Origin: Sabulibacter ruber
GTDB taxonomy: Bacteria; Bacteroidota; Bacteroidia; Cytophagales; Hymenobacteraceae
Assembly: GCF_017355955.1 (NCBI RefSeq)
Contig: NZ_JAFFID010000002.1
Coordinates: 248,001 to 312,000 of the forward strand
DNA length: 64,000 nucleotides
Direction of reading: 5' to 3'
Below are positions 56,127 to 64,000 of the stretch, piece by piece (position 1 is the stretch's first letter; each line of letters opens with the position of its first letter). The notes beneath the pieces are model-generated. The model saw nothing but the letters and a program-made list of their open reading frames with translations. It was not told where the DNA came from and ran no database searches. A program made the position numbers and the translations under genes.

Positions 56127-59100
56127 ATGCGGGCTGCCGGTTCTTTAGACTCAGTTTTGCAGCAGCTTCAGGCGTTTAAGCGCAAATTTTACCTGAACCT
56201 GTTGGTCAAAGGCGCATTACTTTCCCTGGGGTTAGTACTGTCTTCTTTCCTGCTCATCACCATTCTGGAGTACTTCTTTTACTTTCAGCCAGGGGTAAGG
56301 GCGTTTCTGCTGTTCTCGTTTCTAGCCATCAGTGCGTTTGCCGTGGCTCGTTGGTTATGGACGCCGCTCATGGCGTTGACCAACCTCAAGAAGCTCCTGT
56401 CAGATGAACAGGCCGCCGTGCAGGTGTCGCATTATTTCCCCGAGATCCAGGATCGATTGCTGAATTTGCTGCAGTTGAAGAATGTGGCGATGAACAATGA
56501 CCTGGTGGCCGCCAGTGTGGAGCAGCGCTCCGAGGAACTAGCCGGTTACCACTTCCCGGAACGGATTAAGCTCACCCAGAACCGATCTTACTTCAAATAT
56601 GTGCTGCTACCCTTAGCGCTGGTATTGGTGCTGGCGTTCATTTACCCTACGCTTTTTGTGCAGGGTACCGAGCGGATCATCCACTTCAAGCGGCATTACG
56701 CGCCCAAAGCGCCGTTCCAGTTCGTGATTCAGAACCCGAATTTGCAGGCATTCAAAGGCGAGGATTTCCAACTGAAGGTGAACATTGAAGGCAGCTCCGT
56801 GCCTGAGGAAGTGTCTCTGGTGATTGATGGTAGGGTTATTCCTTTGAAAAAGCTGGACGAGCAGACCTACGTACACGATTTCCAGCAAGTGCAGGAATCC
56901 GTGGATTTCCAGCTCACCGGCGCAGGCTTTTTCTCGGAGGAAAACCATTTATCGGTGGTGGCCCGGCCTATGCTTCGGCAGTTAAAAGCTGAGCTGAAAT
57001 ACCCCGCTTATACCAAAAAGCCCGCCGAAACGCTGGACAACACCGGTGATCTCACCATTCCGGAAGGCACCCAGGTGACCTGGCGCCTGGCTGCGGACAA
57101 CGCCGATTCACTGTGGCTCAAGTTCGATGCGCCGGCCCAGACTGTGAAAGCCCAAACCGAGGACGAGGAATACGTGGTGCGCAAGACATTCCTGCAGAGC
57201 CAGCAATACAGCATGCACCTCAAGAACCGCTATGCCGAAAACAAAGAGCAGATCTCGCACCAGATTACTGTGATCCCAGACCGAGCTCCGGAGATTACCC
57301 TGGAGCAGTTCCGTGACTCGGTGCTGTACTCGTACCTGGTGGTGGGAGGAACCATCTCAGATGACTATGGCTTCAGCCGTCTGGCGCTGCATTATCGTGT
57401 GCTCAAAGGCAACAAAGCCACCAGCGATTACAAAGCCGTGGCTATTCCGTTCAGCGGCAACCTGGCTACGCAATCGTATTTCCGGCAGCTGAACCTGAAA
57501 CCGTTCAACCTGCAGCCCGGCGATAAGCTGGAGTACTACGTGCAGGTCACCGACAACGACCAGGTGCCGCAACCGAAGAGCGCCCGCACCTCCACCTTCA
57601 TTTTCAAATACCCAGACCCGGCGGAATTGCAGAAATCCATTGAGGAAACGTCTAAGCAAGTGCAGTCTCAGATGAAGTCTTCGCTCACCAAAGCCGAGGA
57701 ACTGCAGAAATCACTGGAGCAGAACGAAGAGAAGACCAAGCTGAAGAAAGAACTGTCTTACCAGGACAAAAAAGCACTGCAGGAGCTGGCCGAGAAGAAA
57801 AAAGCCCTGCAGGAAGAACTGGCCGAGCTTCAGAAGATGAACGATCAGCTGAACCAACAGCAGGAGCGTTTTTCGCCCGAAAACGAGAAACTAGCCGAAA
57901 AACGCGATCAGCTCAAGAAGATGATGGATCAGCTGCTGGATGAGGAAACCAAGAAGCTTTATGAGCAACTGGAGAAACTCTTGGAGCAAAAGCAGCCTCG
58001 GCCCGAGCAGATTCAGCCGCTTCTGGACAAACTGAACAACAAAGAAGAAAACCTGCAGAAAGAATTAGACCGCCTGCTGGAGATGTTCAAGCAACTGCAG
58101 GTGGAACAGAAACTGGAAGACGCCAAGCAAAAACTGGATGAACTAGCCAAGAAACAGGAAGACCTGGCCAACAAAACCGGCGAGCAGAACAACAAGCCAG
58201 ACCAAAGCCTACAGCAGGAGCAGAAAAACCTTCAGGAAGAATTCAAGCAGATGCAGGAAGACCTGAAGGAAACCGAAAAGATGAACGAGCAACTGGAGAA
58301 CCCTGAAGACATGCCTGACACCGAGAAATTGGAAGAGCAGATAGAGCAGGAACAGGAGAATGCTCAGGAGTCTATGCAGAAAGGCCAGAACAAGAAAGCC
58401 AGTCAGCAGCAGAAATCGGCGGCCCAGAAAATGCAGCAGATGTCTCAGCAGATGGAAAGCCAGGAAATGGAAGGCGACATGCAGCAAGCCCAGCAGAACC
58501 TGGACCACCTCCGCGACATTCTGGAGAACTTGGTAACGCTTTCATTTGACCAGGAGAAGCTCATGAAAGACTTCCGGAATGTGCAGCAGAGCGACCCTCG
58601 CTTCATTGGCCTGGCCCAGCAGCAGGTGAAACTCTCAGATGACGCCAAGATCATTGAAGACAGTTTGCTCTCGCTGGCCAAACGCGTGCCGCAGATACAG
58701 TCGTTCGTGACGCGGGAGGTGGGCACCATGGAGGAGGAGATGAACAAAAGCTCTGAGTCTATCAAAGACCGCAACCTGTCTAAAACCGGCACGCACCAGC
58801 AAATGGCCATGACTTCCATGAACAACCTGGCCCTGATGTTGAGCGATGTGCAGCAGCAGATGCAGCAGGCCATGATGGCCATGCAGCAGAGCGGCCCGGG
58901 TAAGAAGAAAGGCAAAGGCAAGAACGGCAAAAACCAGCCGGGAGCCTTGGGCCAGATGCAACAGCAACTGAATGAACAGATCCAGCAGCTCCAGAAAAGC
59001 GGCCAGAGCGGCAAAGAACTCTCTGAGTCGTTGGCCCGTTTGGCAGCCCAGCAGGAAATGCTCCGCAACGCCATGAAAGAACTGGCGCCTTCGCCCACCC

Positions 59101-59447
59101 AGCCCGGCGGGAAAGAAGGAGGGGAGAAACTCAGTAATTTGAGCAAACTGATGGAACAAACCGAAACTGATCTCGTTAATAAACGTCTTACGGAGCAGAC
59201 CATGATGCGCCAGAAAGAGATTCTGACGCGTCTGCTGCAGGCAGAAAAGGCCGCCAATGAACGTGATTTGGACGAGAAAAGAGAGGCAAATACCGCCAGG
59301 GAATTGCCCGCCCGCATCCCGCCATCGCTTCAGAAGTACCAGGAACGCCAGAAACAGCAGACCGAAACGCTTCGTCAGAACCTACCTGCTTTAACACCTT
59401 ATTATAAAAAGCAAGTAGATGCTTATTTTAAGCGATTAGGTTATTAG
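56127..59447 (+). CDS. DUF4175-like large coiled-coil membrane protein
   Basis: 1106 residues from ATG 56127 (an in-frame TTG at 56085 is less likely). Two N-terminal membrane helices (about 24-45 and 53-75) and another near 160-180 (YVLLPLALVLVLAFIYPTLFV), then a beta-rich periplasmic region to about 500, then some 550 residues of almost unbroken Gln/Glu/Lys/Leu coiled coil with low-complexity stretches such as MQQQLNEQIQQLQK. Ends in YYKKQVDAYFKRLGY. Bacteroidota-specific family of unknown function, possibly an envelope scaffold. Followed 33 bases later by the HATPase gene. Confidence 0.85.
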   Translation: MRAAGSLDSVLQQLQAFKRKFYLNLLVKGALLSLGLVLSSFLLITILEYFFYFQPGVRAFLLFSFLAISAFAVARWLWTPLMALTNLKKLLSDEQAAVQVSHYFPEIQDRLLNLLQLKNVAMNNDLVAASVEQRSEELAGYHFPERIKLTQNRSYFKYVLLPLALVLVLAFIYPTLFVQGTERIIHFKRHYAPKAPFQFVIQNPNLQAFKGEDFQLKVNIEGSSVPEEVSLVIDGRVIPLKKLDEQTYVHDFQQVQESVDFQLTGAGFFSEENHLSVVARPMLRQLKAELKYPAYTKKPAETLDNTGDLTIPEGTQVTWRLAADNADSLWLKFDAPAQTVKAQTEDEEYVVRKTFLQSQQYSMHLKNRYAENKEQISHQITVIPDRAPEITLEQFRDSVLYSYLVVGGTISDDYGFSRLALHYRVLKGNKATSDYKAVAIPFSGNLATQSYFRQLNLKPFNLQPGDKLEYYVQVTDNDQVPQPKSARTSTFIFKYPDPAELQKSIEETSKQVQSQMKSSLTKAEELQKSLEQNEEKTKLKKELSYQDKKALQELAEKKKALQEELAELQKMNDQLNQQQERFSPENEKLAEKRDQLKKMMDQLLDEETKKLYEQLEKLLEQKQPRPEQIQPLLDKLNNKEENLQKELDRLLEMFKQLQVEQKLEDAKQKLDELAKKQEDLANKTGEQNNKPDQSLQQEQKNLQEEFKQMQEDLKETEKMNEQLENPEDMPDTEKLEEQIEQEQENAQESMQKGQNKKASQQQKSAAQKMQQMSQQMESQEMEGDMQQAQQNLDHLRDILENLVTLSFDQEKLMKDFRNVQQSDPRFIGLAQQQVKLSDDAKIIEDSLLSLAKRVPQIQSFVTREVGTMEEEMNKSSESIKDRNLSKTGTHQQMAMTSMNNLALMLSDVQQQMQQAMMAMQQSGPGKKKGKGKNGKNQPGALGQMQQQLNEQIQQLQKSGQSGKELSESLARLAAQQEMLRNAMKELAPSPTQPGGKEGGEKLSNLSKLMEQTETDLVNKRLTEQTMMRQKEILTRLLQAEKAANERDLDEKREANTARELPARIPPSLQKYQERQKQQTETLRQNLPALTPYYKKQVDAYFKRLGY

Positions 59448-59480
59448 ATTTGCAGACATTTCAGATATAGTAAACATATT

Positions 59481-59900
59481 ATGAATCAAGTAAAAATTCA
59501 GATTCCTTCTATCATTGAGAATATCAGAATCGTGGAGAGCTTCATTGACAACTCCCGTGAGAAATTCCAGATTGAAGATGACATCTATGGTAATATCATG
59601 GTTGCCGTGACGGAATCTGTGAACAACGCCATCAGACACGGCAACAAGTTTGATAAGGATAAGAATGTTTATCTTTCTCTTTTTGTAGAACCCAACAAGC
59701 TCCGGTTTGAAGTGCAGGATGAAGGCAACGGTTTTGACCCAGAATCTTTGACAGACCCCACCGCTCCTGAGAACCTGGAGAACCCCGGCGGCCGCGGCAT
59801 CTTCTTAATGCGCAACTTGTGCGACGACGTTACCTTCAGCAATGATGGTCGTACCGTCTCTTTAACTTTTAATATAGAGAATGCAGGAACTACCCATTGA
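59481..59900 (+). CDS. ATP-binding anti-sigma/RsbW-type kinase domain protein
   Basis: 139 residues, HATPase_c_2 fold. N-box ESVNNAIRHGN (about 39-49), G1 box DEGNGFD (about 84-90), and G2 box GGRGIFLM (about 108-115) are intact, so it should bind ATP. Such stand-alone GHKL proteins act as anti-sigma kinases of the RsbW/SpoIIAB type; no sigma factor or STAS partner is adjacent. Its 3' end overlaps the start of ybeY by 20 bases. Confidence 0.88.
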   Translation: MNQVKIQIPSIIENIRIVESFIDNSREKFQIEDDIYGNIMVAVTESVNNAIRHGNKFDKDKNVYLSLFVEPNKLRFEVQDEGNGFDPESLTDPTAPENLENPGGRGIFLMRNLCDDVTFSNDGRTVSLTFNIENAGTTH

Positions 59901-60312
59901 GTTCTTTACCGAGGAGGTAGACTTTGAGGTAAAGAACGAAGCGAAAGTCAAAGCGTGGCTTTCACAAATAATTTCGAATTATGACTTCGAATTAGAATCT
60001 TTAAACTACATTTTTTGTTCCGATGAATATCTTCATCAGATGAATGTAGAATACCTGGAGCATGATACGCTCACTGATGTCATCACCTTTGATAATTCCG
60101 ACTTTGAAGGAGTTATTGAAGGTGATGTTTTTATTAGTATTGACCGGATCGTGGATAACGCGGCAACTTTCAACATTACCCCCGAAGAGGAGCTTCACAG
60201 GGTAATGGCACATGGGTTGCTCCATTTGCTTGGTTTTGAAGACAAAACACCTGAAAAACAAGCTTTGATGCGTTCCAAAGAAAATGAGTGTCTAAAACTC
60301 CTGCAGTTGTAA
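59881..60312 (+). CDS. ybeY: rRNA maturation RNase YbeY
   Basis: 143 residues; endoribonuclease in 16S rRNA 3'-end maturation and 70S quality control. The metal motif H-G-x-L-H is seen as MAHGLLHLLGFEDKTPE. In enterobacteria the third metal ligand is a histidine (HGxLHLxGYDH); here that place has Asp/Lys, which is common in Bacteroidota. The preceding TLTDVITFDN and EGDVFISIDRI are typical. Overlaps the HATPase gene by 20 bases, so their translation is coupled. The start cannot be moved much downstream without losing the first strand. Confidence 0.92.
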   Translation: MQELPIEFFTEEVDFEVKNEAKVKAWLSQIISNYDFELESLNYIFCSDEYLHQMNVEYLEHDTLTDVITFDNSDFEGVIEGDVFISIDRIVDNAATFNITPEEELHRVMAHGLLHLLGFEDKTPEKQALMRSKENECLKLLQL

Positions 60313-60349
60313 ACACTAGTTTCTGTAGTTTTACCTCACTTATCAACAA

Positions 60350-60365
60350 TGTTTCACGTGAAACA
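60350..60365. promoter_or_regulatory. parS site (ParB/Noc-type palindrome)
   Basis: TGTTTCACGTGAAACA is a perfect palindrome and an exact match to the widely conserved parS consensus TGTTNCACGTGAAACA bound by ParB/Spo0J. It sits between ybeY and mnmG, 17 bases before the mnmG start. In many bacteria parS sites cluster around oriC. Confidence 0.88.
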
Positions 60366-60382
60366 CCACATTAATCCACACT

Positions 60383-62245
60383 ATGTTCACAAGTTATGAT
60401 GTAATAGTAGTAGGGGCGGGCCATGCCGGATGTGAAGCAGCACATGCGGCCGCCACCATGGGATCGAAGGTATTGCTCGTAACCATGAACATGAACACCA
60501 TTGCTCAGATGTCATGCAACCCTGCCATGGGTGGCGTGGCCAAAGGGCAGATCGTAAGAGAAGTTGATGCCCTGGGTGGCATGAGCGGTATCATTACGGA
60601 CAAAACCATGATCCAGTTCCGGATGCTGAACATGTCCAAAGGTCCGGCCATGTGGAGTCCCCGTGCCCAAAGTGATCGCATGCGTTTCGCTGAGGAATGG
60701 AGAATGGCCCTGGAGCAAACGCCTAATATTGATTTCTGGCAGGAAATGGTGTCAGAGATTTTGGTGGAAGAGGGAAGAGCCGTAGGCGTGAAGACCAGCC
60801 TGGGCATTGAGATCAGAGCCAAAGCCGTAGTCTTGACCAACGGAACCTTCCTGAACGGCATCATCCATATTGGGGAGAAAAAATTGGGCGGCGGCAGAGC
60901 CGCCGAAAAATCTGCGAAAGGCATTACGGAACAATTGGTGCAGTTGGGCTTTGAAGCCGGCCGTATGAAAACCGGAACGCCTCCCCGCGTAGATGGCCGT
61001 AGCCTGAACTATGAAGCCATGGAAGAGCAGAAGGGAGATGAGAATCCGTCTAAGTTCTCTTACACCGATACGCCGGCGCTCACGAATCAGCGGAGCTGCT
61101 ACATCACGTACACCAACTCCAAAGTTCACGAAATCCTGAAAACCGGGTTTGAGAAATCGCCTATGTTCCAGGGAAGAATCCAAGGATTGGGCCCGCGCTA
61201 CTGCCCATCCATTGAAGACAAGATCAACCGCTTCGCGGAACGCGACCGTCACCAGATCTTCGTGGAACCGGAAGGGTGGAGCACCGTGGAGGTTTACGTG
61301 AATGGTTTCTCCAGCTCATTGCCGGAAGATGTGCAGTTCAAAGCCCTGCGAGAAATCCCCGGATTTGAGAACGCCAAGATGTTCCGCCCCGGTTACGCTA
61401 TTGAATATGACTTCTTCCCACCAACCCAATTGAACCTGACGTTGGAAACCAAGCTGGTGGAAAACCTCTACTTTGCAGGGCAGATCAACGGTACCACCGG
61501 ATACGAGGAAGCCGCTTGCCAAGGCCTTATGGCGGGAATTAACGCCCACAACAAGGTGCATAACGCAGAGCCGTTCGTCTTGAAAAGATCAGAGGCGTAC
61601 ATTGGCGTTTTGATTGATGATTTGGTAAACAAGGGTACAAACGAACCATACCGCATGTTCACCTCACGCGCCGAACACCGCATCTTACTCCGCCAAGACA
61701 ACGCCGATCTTCGTCTTACTGAGAAAGGCTACCAACTGGGTCTGGCTTCTGAGGAGCGTCTGCAGAAAGTGAACCGCAAGAAACAGGAAACGCAGGAAGT
61801 CTTGACGTACCTGCAGCAGAAAGGAATAGAGCCGGAAGAAGTGAATGCAACGTTGCTTTCTTTAGACTCAGCGCCTATCAGCGAGCGGGCCAAAGCCGGC
61901 AATCTTTTGAAGCGCCCCAACGTGGAACTGGAGCACTTACTGGAGTCATCTGAAAGCCTGAAGCTGTACCTGAGCAAATATTTGCCGGAAAGTTTAGAGC
62001 AAGCGGTTATCTTGCTGAAGTACGCCAGCTATATTGAGAAAGAACACCAGATGGCCTCTAAGATGGAGGAACTGGAAAATTACCGCATCAAAGACCGGTT
62101 GGACTACAAAGCCATCACGGCGCTTTCCAATGAAGCCCGCGAGAAATTGCTGAAAATCCAGCCAGAAACATTAGGACAAGCATCGCGCATCAGTGGCGTA
62201 TCTCCCGCAGATATCTCCATCCTGATGGTATACTTAGGAAAATAG
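60383..62245 (+). CDS. mnmG: tRNA uridine-5-carboxymethylaminomethyl modification enzyme MnmG
   Basis: 620 residues, standard for MnmG (GidA). With MnmE it installs the carboxymethylaminomethyl group on wobble U34 of certain tRNAs. FAD motif [11 protein letters not shown] (10-20), [24 protein letters not shown], the [11 protein letters not shown] block, and the C-terminal helical part with [14 protein letters not shown] are all family landmarks. The parS palindrome lies in its leader. Followed after one base by a methyltransferase gene in the same transcript. Confidence 0.97.
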   Translation: MFTSYDVIVVGAGHAGCEAAHAAATMGSKVLLVTMNMNTIAQMSCNPAMGGVAKGQIVREVDALGGMSGIITDKTMIQFRMLNMSKGPAMWSPRAQSDRMRFAEEWRMALEQTPNIDFWQEMVSEILVEEGRAVGVKTSLGIEIRAKAVVLTNGTFLNGIIHIGEKKLGGGRAAEKSAKGITEQLVQLGFEAGRMKTGTPPRVDGRSLNYEAMEEQKGDENPSKFSYTDTPALTNQRSCYITYTNSKVHEILKTGFEKSPMFQGRIQGLGPRYCPSIEDKINRFAERDRHQIFVEPEGWSTVEVYVNGFSSSLPEDVQFKALREIPGFENAKMFRPGYAIEYDFFPPTQLNLTLETKLVENLYFAGQINGTTGYEEAACQGLMAGINAHNKVHNAEPFVLKRSEAYIGVLIDDLVNKGTNEPYRMFTSRAEHRILLRQDNADLRLTEKGYQLGLASEERLQKVNRKKQETQEVLTYLQQKGIEPEEVNATLLSLDSAPISERAKAGNLLKRPNVELEHLLESSESLKLYLSKYLPESLEQAVILLKYASYIEKEHQMASKMEELENYRIKDRLDYKAITALSNEAREKLLKIQPETLGQASRISGVSPADISILMVYLGK

Positions 62246-62246
62246 A

Positions 62247-63134
62247 ATGAGCTACGAACGGCTAGACCATTGCCCCATTTGTTCCAAAACAGAGTTTAAA
62301 AATTTTCTAGTAGTACAAGACAAGAGCGTAAGCCAGGAGAGCTTCGTGATTGTGCAGTGCACCCACTGCCAGCTCAAGTTCACCAACCCGCGCCCGGATG
62401 AAGGAAGCATAGGCCCGTACTATGCTTCCGAGGCGTACATTTCCCATTCAGATACCAGCAAAGGCCTGCTGAACAAAACCTACCGTTTGGTCAGATCCAT
62501 GGCGGTAAAGAACAAAGTGGAACTGGTGAACCGCCTGGGCAGCAAAGGCAAAATCCTGGACTATGGTAGCGGAGTAGGGTATTTCCTGCAGGCATGCCAG
62601 AAAGATGGCTGGCAAGTGGAAGGCTTTGAGCCCAACGAAGTAGCCCGCAAGCAGACCGAAGAGAAAATCGGGAAGCCTTTGTACCAGGGTTCGCTGGAAG
62701 AATTAGGGGTGGAGAGCTTTGACGTGATTACCATGTGGCACGTGCTGGAGCATGTGCATACCCTCAATGAAACGCTCAAGGCACTGGTAAACGCTACCAA
62801 AACCGGCGGCCACGTGGTCATAGCCGTCCCCAACGCCGATTCCTACGACGCTAAGAAGTACGGAGCAGATTGGGCCGCCTATGACGTACCGCGGCATCTG
62901 TACCACTTCAACAAAGCCAGCATGCAGCGGCTTTTGAAAAAACACCGCCTGCAGCTGAAAGAAGTGTTGCCCATGAAATGGGACGCCTATTACGTGAGCA
63001 TCCTGAGTGAGAAGTACAAGCACGGGCAAACCAAGATGCTGGACTCGTTCTATACGGGTTTCAGGTCTAACCTCCACGGCTCACAAAATGATAATTCCTA
63101 TTCCAGTCAGATCTTCATAGCAAGGAAAAATTAA
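62247..63134 (+). CDS. class I SAM-dependent methyltransferase with N-terminal zinc ribbon
   Basis: 295 residues. An N-terminal CPIC...CTHC pair (about 8-43) forms a zinc ribbon, followed by LKFTNPRPDEGSIGPYYASE. The SAM motif I ILDYGSGVGYFLQAC (about 98-112), FEPNE at strand 2 and DVITMWHVLEHVH at motif IV are clear. The final third has a basic helix (MQRLLKKHRL). Such Zn-ribbon methyltransferases often act on sugars or cell-surface glycans. Starts one base after mnmG, so co-transcribed. Confidence 0.88.
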   Translation: MSYERLDHCPICSKTEFKNFLVVQDKSVSQESFVIVQCTHCQLKFTNPRPDEGSIGPYYASEAYISHSDTSKGLLNKTYRLVRSMAVKNKVELVNRLGSKGKILDYGSGVGYFLQACQKDGWQVEGFEPNEVARKQTEEKIGKPLYQGSLEELGVESFDVITMWHVLEHVHTLNETLKALVNATKTGGHVVIAVPNADSYDAKKYGADWAAYDVPRHLYHFNKASMQRLLKKHRLQLKEVLPMKWDAYYVSILSEKYKHGQTKMLDSFYTGFRSNLHGSQNDNSYSSQIFIARKN

Positions 63135-63151
63135 ACCGATACACTAAGAGT

Positions 63152-63188
63152 AATGACCTTATAGTTTGACACTATAAGGTCATTTCCA
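63152..63188 (+). terminator. intrinsic terminator
   Basis: Perfect 14-base stem AATGACCTTATAGT / ACTATAAGGTCATT, loop TTGAC, then TCCATTTT. Confidence 0.82.
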
Positions 63189-63202
63189 TTTTAAAGCCAA
63201 AA

Positions 63203-64000
63203 ATGAAAAATCAGCTTAAAAACGCCTTCACCGCCGTTGCCTTATTCCTGTGCGGATGCGCCAGCATCAGTAGCCCCGAAGGAGGAGAGAAAGACATCAC
63301 CGCGCCAAAACTGGTTACCGCCTATCCCAGAAACGGGCAAACCAACGTAAAACCAGAAACCATCATCTTAACTTTTGATGAAGCCATTCAGACCGTGGAT
63401 CTCACGCGGCAGCTCATCATTGCGCCGTTCACAGACAACACGTATAAGAGCAGGGTGAAGGACAGAACCGTGGAACTGACCTTCAGCAAACCATGGGAAG
63501 AGAACACCACCTACAGCCTGAACTTCAGAAACAGCCTGGCAGACATCACGGAGAAAAATCCAGCCAAAAACGTCATCATCACCTTCAGTACCGGTCCGTT
63601 ATTGGACTCAGGAAGAGTGAGCGGGAAAGCCACCCAACTGTTCAGCAACACGCCGCCCAAAGAAGTAAATGTACTGCTGTATCCCACCAATGACACTTCA
63701 CAGGTAACCAAAGGCCGGCCGCTTTACGTGACCAGCACCGACTCCAGCGGCAATTTTGAGTTCAGAAACATCAAAGAAGGTAATTACTATATCTACGGCT
63801 TAACCGAGACCAACAACAACCTGCGCTATGACAACGAGAAGGAGAACATCGCTTACACGCCAGATTCAATTCAGGTTCGGCCGGCCGTGGAGAATATTCA
63901 GCTGCAGCTGCATACCCAGGATGTGACCCGGCCTAACGTAGTTTCCCGCAAAAGTTTCCTGAACGTGTATGAGGTGGAATATAATGAAGGAATCTCTAAG
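63203..64000 (+). CDS. Ig-like domain (Big_5) lipoprotein, cut by the window end
   Basis: The reading frame from ATG 63203 stays open to the last base (266 codons), so the gene is truncated only by the window. Lipobox LCGC (C19). After it comes SISSPEGGEKDITAPKLV, then the Big_5 Ig-like fold AYPRNGQTNVKPETIILTFDEAI (in outline), LIIAPF, ELTFSKPWEENTTYSLNF and NVIITFSTG. A second module with SGNFEFRNIKEGNYYIYGLTETNNN follows. In Bacteroidota similar lipoproteins are common and of unknown function; the placement beside mnmG is recurrent as I recall. The 3' end is not visible. Confidence 0.85.
   Translation, partial: MKNQLKNAFTAVALFLCGCASISSPEGGEKDITAPKLVTAYPRNGQTNVKPETIILTFDEAIQTVDLTRQLIIAPFTDNTYKSRVKDRTVELTFSKPWEENTTYSLNFRNSLADITEKNPAKNVIITFSTGPLLDSGRVSGKATQLFSNTPPKEVNVLLYPTNDTSQVTKGRPLYVTSTDSSGNFEFRNIKEGNYYIYGLTETNNNLRYDNEKENIAYTPDSIQVRPAVENIQLQLHTQDVTRPNVVSRKSFLNVYEVEYNEGISK

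Noticed and set aside
60340..60348. DnaA-box-like TTATCAACA beside parS, considered as oriC
   Set aside because: Only one box with one mismatch, no AT-rich unwinding region and no dnaA gene; the origin is probably outside the window.

Overview
The window reads as a chromosomal segment of a Bacteroidota member, most likely Cytophagales/Hymenobacteraceae (the gene content and intergenic style recall Rufibacter, Pontibacter or Hymenobacter; the genus is inferred). Signs seen in the sequence are three secreted proteins with type IX secretion (T9SS) type A C-terminal sorting domains, a PorP/SprF protein beside the gliding lipoprotein GldJ, a SusC/SusD pair, many Bacteroidota-only families (DUF4175, DUF4382, DUF4397, DUF5009-like), promoters of the TAnnTTTG type and mostly weak Shine-Dalgarno sequences. 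No tRNA, rRNA, CRISPR array, insertion sequence or prophage gene was seen.

Layout. 0-2.5 kb: an SDR oxidoreductase, two small hydrophilic proteins and a metallophosphatase. 2.5-9.2 kb: three AT-richer T9SS cargo genes behind long AT-rich leaders. 9.2-11.9 kb: glyA-tatC-rpiB. 11.9-12.6 kb: a gene-free stretch packed with hairpins. 12.7-20.7 kb: housekeeping genes (GT-C-like membrane protein, rbfA, methyltransferase, GNAT, LolC/E-like permease, SNF2 helicase). 20.9-22.5 kb: a strongly AT-rich orphan gene of unknown function, probably acquired. 22.7-24.3 kb: two paralogous envelope proteins. 24.4-26.5 kb: an SRPBCC protein and a CrtD-like carotenoid desaturase. 26.6-33.5 kb: membrane protein, TetR regulator, thioredoxin pair, lipoproteins and an M16 protease. 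33.9-36.4 kb: a probable peptidoglycan-turnover set (small membrane protein, VanX-like dipeptidase, GHL10 hydrolase). Then fumC, a SusC-SusD-DUF4397 operon, a DUF5009-like acyltransferase, dgkA, DinB, DUF4382, AsmA, porP/sprF-gldJ, comF, a CMD protein, xth, DUF4175, an HATPase, ybeY, mnmG, a methyltransferase and a truncated Ig-like lipoprotein.

Two non-coding signals stand out. First, about 18 clear copies (plus two degenerate ones) of an imperfect palindrome of 35-50 bases, core TTTTrGGCCTGTTTTC / GAAAACAGGCCTAAAA, lie at 3' ends of genes throughout the window. Their outer arms differ in sequence from copy to copy yet still pair, and they occur beside, not instead of, ordinary terminators. 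Second, a perfect parS palindrome (TGTTTCACGTGAAACA, 60350-60365) sits just upstream of mnmG (gidA), a classic origin-proximal gene, suggesting that the right end of the window lies near the chromosome origin.

All product names rest on reading motifs and family resemblance by eye; no database search was possible.
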